64,000 nucleotides of DNA from Coffea arabica (taxonomy: Eukaryota; Streptophyta; Magnoliopsida; Gentianales; Rubiaceae): positions 19,874,525 to 19,938,524 of the forward strand of contig NC_092330.1 in the NCBI RefSeq assembly GCF_036785885.1. Reading direction: 5' to 3'. Position 1 is the first letter of the stretch. The number at the start of each line of letters is the position of its first letter. Below are positions 60,433 to 64,000 of this stretch, in pieces. The notes below the pieces were generated by a model. The model had not been told where the DNA came from and made no database searches. It saw nothing but the letters and a program-made list of their open reading frames with translations. The translations under genes were made by a program, and so were the position numbers.

Positions 60433-61064
60433 GGGTGCGATCATACCAGCACTAATGCACCGGATCCCATCAGAACTTCGAAGTTAAGCGTGCTTGGGCG
60501 ACAGTAGTACTAGGATGGGTGACCCTAGGCCGGTCAACGGGTCGGGTCTACACCCGGATCCGGATCGGATCCCTGAAATTTTTGCGGGTATGGGTAGGGA
60601 TTTAATTCCGTTATCCGGATCCGGATCCGTTTTTTCAAACAAAAAAACGGGTCGGATACGGAATATAGTATTCCGACCCGTATTAGACCCGGATCCGGAT
60701 ATAAATGATTTAATAATTTATAAAAAATATATATTATCAATATAATTTGATTAGGATGATGTATTTGAGTAAAATCAATTTGATTTATTTTCTTATTTGG
60801 TTTTTTCTTTGCATTAGCTAGAAATTTGTTTACAAATATATCTTTTTCTCTTTTTTGTTAGAAATTATAAATTTCGGCAAATTTGTTCGGGTAGACCCGA
60901 CCCGGATCCGAGACTCGCCGGGTCCGGATCCGGAACACCGAATAAAAGACCCGTCGGGTAAACGGGTCGGCTCCGGGTCCGGGTCCGGAATAATGAATTC
61001 CGGCCCGGACCCGGCCCGTTGACACCCCTAGGTGACCCCCTGGGAAATCCTCGTGTTGCACCCC
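60433..61064 (+). pseudogene. 5S rRNA gene interrupted by hAT MITE
   Basis: 5S nt 1-93 at 60433-60525, nt 86-119 at 61031-61064. Next gene is intact (61478). Confidence 0.93.
60526..61030 (+). mobile_element. hAT MITE, I type
   Basis: Target duplications 60518-60525 and 61031-61038. Confidence 0.91.
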
Positions 61065-61477
61065 TCCCTTTTTTGTTTCGAAATCCAAATTTTCCCTTCG
61101 TTCTTTATGCTGTAGTAATTTAGCTCCGTCGGAACGATTGCTTTATATTTTGCTTCTCATCGAAGCATGAAGGCGGATCTGAAGGCGCGAGACAAGTCAG
61201 GAACGGTACGGCTGGATCGAAGCCCGGTTCGTCGGTCAAAGTTGTCGGCGCAAATGTATAAGCGCAAGCGTGAAGGATCAATTTCAGGATAATTGAGAGT
61301 TGCGCGACGAGGGAAAAAAAAATGGTGCAAATCAACAAGAAAAAAATGTAAAAGTAAATAAATAAAAGGATGAGGGGAAATTCTTGAATTGACGCTTAAA
61401 ATGAATTCGGGTCCAGAAAAGCCACACTGCTTCACAGGACGGGGCAGTTTAAAAGAATAAAGCGAAAGGAACATGGT

Positions 61478-61596
61478 GGGTGCGATCATACCAGCACTAA
61501 TGCACCGGATCCCATCAGAACTCCGAAGTTAAGCGTGCTTGGGCGAGAGTAGTACTAGGATGGGTGACCCCCTGGGAAGTCCTCGTGTTGCACCCC
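61478..61596 (+). rRNA. 5S ribosomal RNA, intact
   Basis: Closes the second 5753-bp block, but its upstream spacer has the common G rather than the private A. -1 base T. Confidence 0.96.
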
Positions 61597-62007
61597 TCCC
61601 TTTTTTGTTTCGAAATCCAAATTTCCCCTTCGTTCTTTATGCTGTAGTAATTTAGCTCCGTCGGAACGATTGCTTTATATTTTGCTTCTTATCGAAGCAT
61701 GAAGGCGGATCTGAAGGCGCGAGACAAGTCAGGAACGGTACGGCTGGATCGAAGCCCGGATCGTCGGTCAAAGTTGTCGGCGCAAATGTATAAGCGCAAG
61801 CGTGAAGGATCAATTTCAGGATAATTGAGAGTTGTGCGACGAGGGAAAAAAAAGGTGCAAAGCAACAAGAAAAAAATATAAAAGTAAATAAATAAAAGGA
61901 TGAGAGGAAATTCATGAATTGACGCTTAGAATGAATTCGGGTCCAGAAAAGCCAAACTGCTTCACAGGACGTGGCAGTTTAAAAGAATAAAGCGAAAGGA
62001 ACATGGC

Positions 62008-62639
62008 GGGTGCGATCATACCAGCACTAATGCACCGGATCCCATCAGAACTTCGAAGTTAAGCGTGCTTGGGCGACAGTAGTACTAGGATGGGTGACCC
62101 TAGGCCGGTCAACGGGTCGGGTCTACACCCGGATCCGGATCGGATCCCTGAAATTTTTGCTGGTATGGGTAGGGATTTAATTCCGTTATCCGGATCCGGA
62201 TCCGTTTTTTCAAACAAAAAAACGGGTCGGATACGGAATATAGTATTCCGACCCGTACTAGACCCGGATCCGGATATAAATGATTTAATAATTTATAAAA
62301 AATATATATTATCAATATAATTTGATTAGGATGATGTATTTGAGTAAAATCAATTTGATTTATTTTCTTATTTGGTTTTTTCTTTGCTTTAGCTAGAAAT
62401 TAGTTTACAAATATATCTTTTTCTCTTTTTTGTTAGAAATTATAAATTTTGGCAAATTTGTTCGGGTAGACCCGACCCGGATCCGAGACTCGCCGGGTCC
62501 GGATCCGGAACACCGAATAAAAGACCCGTCGGGTAAACGGGTCGGATCCGGGTCCGGGTCCGGAATAAAGAATTCCGGCCCGGATCCGGCCCGTTGACAC
62601 CCCTAGGTGACCCCCTGGGAAATCCTCGTGTTGCACCCC
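62008..62639 (+). pseudogene. 5S rRNA gene interrupted by hAT MITE
   Basis: 5S nt 1-93 at 62008-62100, nt 86-119 at 62606-62639. Confidence 0.93.
62101..62605 (+). mobile_element. hAT MITE, V type
   Basis: Target duplications 62093-62100 and 62606-62613. Confidence 0.91.
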
Positions 62640-63050
62640 TCCCTTTTTTGTTTCGAAATCCAAATTTTCCCTTCGTTCTTTATGCTGTAGTAATTTAGCT
62701 CCGTCGGAACGATTGCTTTATATTTTGCTTCTCATCGAAGCATGAAGGCGGATCTGAAGGCGCGAGACAAGTCAGGAACGGTACGGCTGAATCGAAGCCC
62801 GGATCGTCGGTCAATGTTGTCGGCGCAAATGCATAAGCGCAAGCGTGAAGGATCAATTTCAGGATAATTGAGAGTTGTGCGACGAGGGAAAAAAAAGGTG
62901 CAAAGCAACAAGAAAAAAATATAAAAGTAAATAAATAAAAGGATGAGAGGAAATTCATGAATTGACGCTTAGAATGAATTCGGGTCCAGAAAAGCCAAAC
63001 TGCTTCACAGGACGTGGCGGTTTAAAAGAATAAAGCGAAAGGAACATGGC

Positions 63051-63682
63051 GGGTGCGATCATACCAGCACTAATGCACCGGATCCCATCAGAACTTCGAA
63101 GTTAAGCGTGCTTGGGCGACAGTAGTACTAGGATGGGTGACCCTAGGCCGGTCAACGGGTCGGGTCTACACCCGGATCCGGATCGGATCCCTGAAATTTT
63201 TGCGGGTATGGGTAGGGATTTAATTCCGTTATCCGGATCCGGATCCGTTTTTTCAAACAAAAAAACGGGTCGGATACGGAATATAGTATTCCGACCCGTA
63301 TTAGACCCGGATCCGGATATAAATGATTTAATAATTTATAAAAAATATATATTATCAATATAATTTGATTAGGATGATGTATTTGAGTAAAATCAATTTG
63401 ATTTATTTTCTTATTTGGTTTTTTCTTTGCATTAGCTAGAAATTTGTTTACAAATATATCTTTTTCTCTTTTTTGTTAGAAATTATAAATTTCGGCAAAT
63501 TTGTTCGGGTAGACCCGACCCGGATCCGAGACTCGCCGGGTCCGGATCCGGAACACCGAATAAAAGACCCGTCGGGTAAACGGGTCGGCTCCGGGTCCGG
63601 GTCCGGAATAATGAATTCCGGCCCGGACCCGGCCCGTTGACACCCCTAGGTGACCCCCTGGGAAATCCTCGTGTTGCACCCC
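63051..63682 (+). pseudogene. 5S rRNA gene interrupted by hAT MITE
   Basis: 5S nt 1-93 at 63051-63143, nt 86-119 at 63649-63682. Last gene in the window. Confidence 0.93.
63144..63648 (+). mobile_element. hAT MITE, I type
   Basis: Target duplications 63136-63143 and 63649-63656. Confidence 0.91.
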
Positions 63683-64000
63683 TCCCTTTTTTGTTTCGAA
63701 ATCCAAATTTTCCCTTCGTTCTTTATGCTGTAGTAATTTAGCTCCGTCGGAACGATTGCTTTATATTTTGCTTCTCATCGAAGCATGAAGGCGGATCTGA
63801 AGGCGCGAGACAAGTCAGGAACGGTACGGCTGGATCGAAGCCCGGTTCGTCGGTCAAAGTTGTCGGCGCAAATGTATAAGCGCAAGCGTGAAGGATCAAT
63901 TTCAGGATAATTGAGAGTTGCGCGACGAGGGAAAAAAAAATGGTGCAAATCAACAAGAAAAAAATGTAAAAGTAAATAAATAAAAGGATGAGGGGAAATT
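63683..64000 (+). repeat. Partial L/LT spacer at the window end
   Basis: First 318 bp of a 413-bp spacer cut by the window edge. The diagnostic -1 base lies beyond the edge, so L and LT cannot be told apart. Confidence 0.85.

Larger units (their letters stand above)
56255..62007 (+). repeat. Higher-order block V-I-I-I-I-P, 5753 bp, second copy
   Basis: Repeats 50502-56254, including the private A (57420). The spacer variant at 49863 also recurs 5753 bp later at 55616. This shows a recent tandem duplication. Confidence 0.92.
1..64000. repeat. 5S rDNA tandem array with higher-order repeat structure
   Basis: The window is filled end to end with 5S rDNA monomers and the array runs off both edges. 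I count 70 5S copies (17 intact, 53 split by one transposon family). All sequence between genes is 411-bp or 413-bp spacer, and no stretch lies outside a monomer. Copies differ by only a few substitutions, so the array is young or strongly homogenised. Open reading frames recur with the monomer period on both strands and show no protein family resemblance. Confidence 0.97.
62008..64000 (+). repeat. Higher-order block V-I-..., cut by the window end
   Basis: Interrupted genes at 62008 and 63051, then part of a 413-bp spacer. Confidence 0.88.

Noticed and set aside
9149-63682. Many independent transpositions of the element into the same 5S site
   Set aside because: Identical orientation, breakpoint and shared 5S substitutions in interrupted copies point to one insertion amplified with its unit.
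1-64000. CRISPR array or plain satellite
   Set aside because: Repeats are 530-1045 bp rRNA gene units with promoter and terminator, not short repeats with unique spacers.

Overview
The whole 64 kb is one uninterrupted array of nuclear 5S ribosomal RNA genes, with no protein-coding gene that I can support. The 119-nt gene has the sequence of a flowering-plant 5S rRNA: it starts GGGTGCGATCATACC, contains GTTAAGCGTGCTTGGGCG and closes with the complementary GCACCCC end. It is preceded by a TTTAAAAG TATA-like box about 30 nt upstream and followed by a T6 Pol III terminator. I cannot name the species from the sequence.

Most of the 5S genes are interrupted. 53 of 70 copies carry the same 505-bp non-autonomous DNA transposon after 5S nucleotide 93. 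It is flanked by a perfect 8-bp target-site duplication, GGTGACCC, and has imperfect terminal inverted repeats of the type TAGGGGTGTCAACGGG. This fits a small hAT-superfamily element (a MITE). Because every copy has the same site, duplication and orientation relative to the gene, one insertion must have been amplified with the rDNA unit. Transposon DNA makes up about 42% of the window. The other 17 genes are uninterrupted.

Layout: positions 1-7821 carry the array on the minus strand (7 interrupted genes, 2 intact). At 7821/7822 there is an abrupt inversion inside a 5S gene. Positions 7822-64000 carry the array on the plus strand (46 interrupted, 15 intact). Monomers are 530 bp (intact gene plus 411-bp spacer), 1043 bp (interrupted gene plus 411-bp spacer) and 1045 bp (interrupted gene plus 413-bp spacer). 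They form a higher-order repeat that opens with an interrupted gene of subtype V, continues with one or more of subtypes E or I, and closes with one intact gene P. The commonest block, V-E/I-I-P, is 3663 bp. Shorter (1575, 2618) and longer (4708, 5753, 6281) versions look like products of unequal exchange.

Subtypes used below (my names): V has C at transposon nt 158 (GTACTAGAC) and a distinct 3' half (GCTTTAGC, GGATCCGGGTCC near the end); I has GTATTAGACC; E is I with A at transposon nt 163 (GTATTAGAACC); D is the divergent copy at 38031. Spacers: S (411 bp, after V genes), L (413 bp, before an interrupted gene), LT (413 bp, before an intact gene, T at -1), K (411 bp, after intact genes). Interrupted genes keep the upstream promoter and nearly all of the internal promoter, so they may give short 5S-transposon chimeric RNAs. 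The intact genes are the only candidates for functional 5S rRNA.
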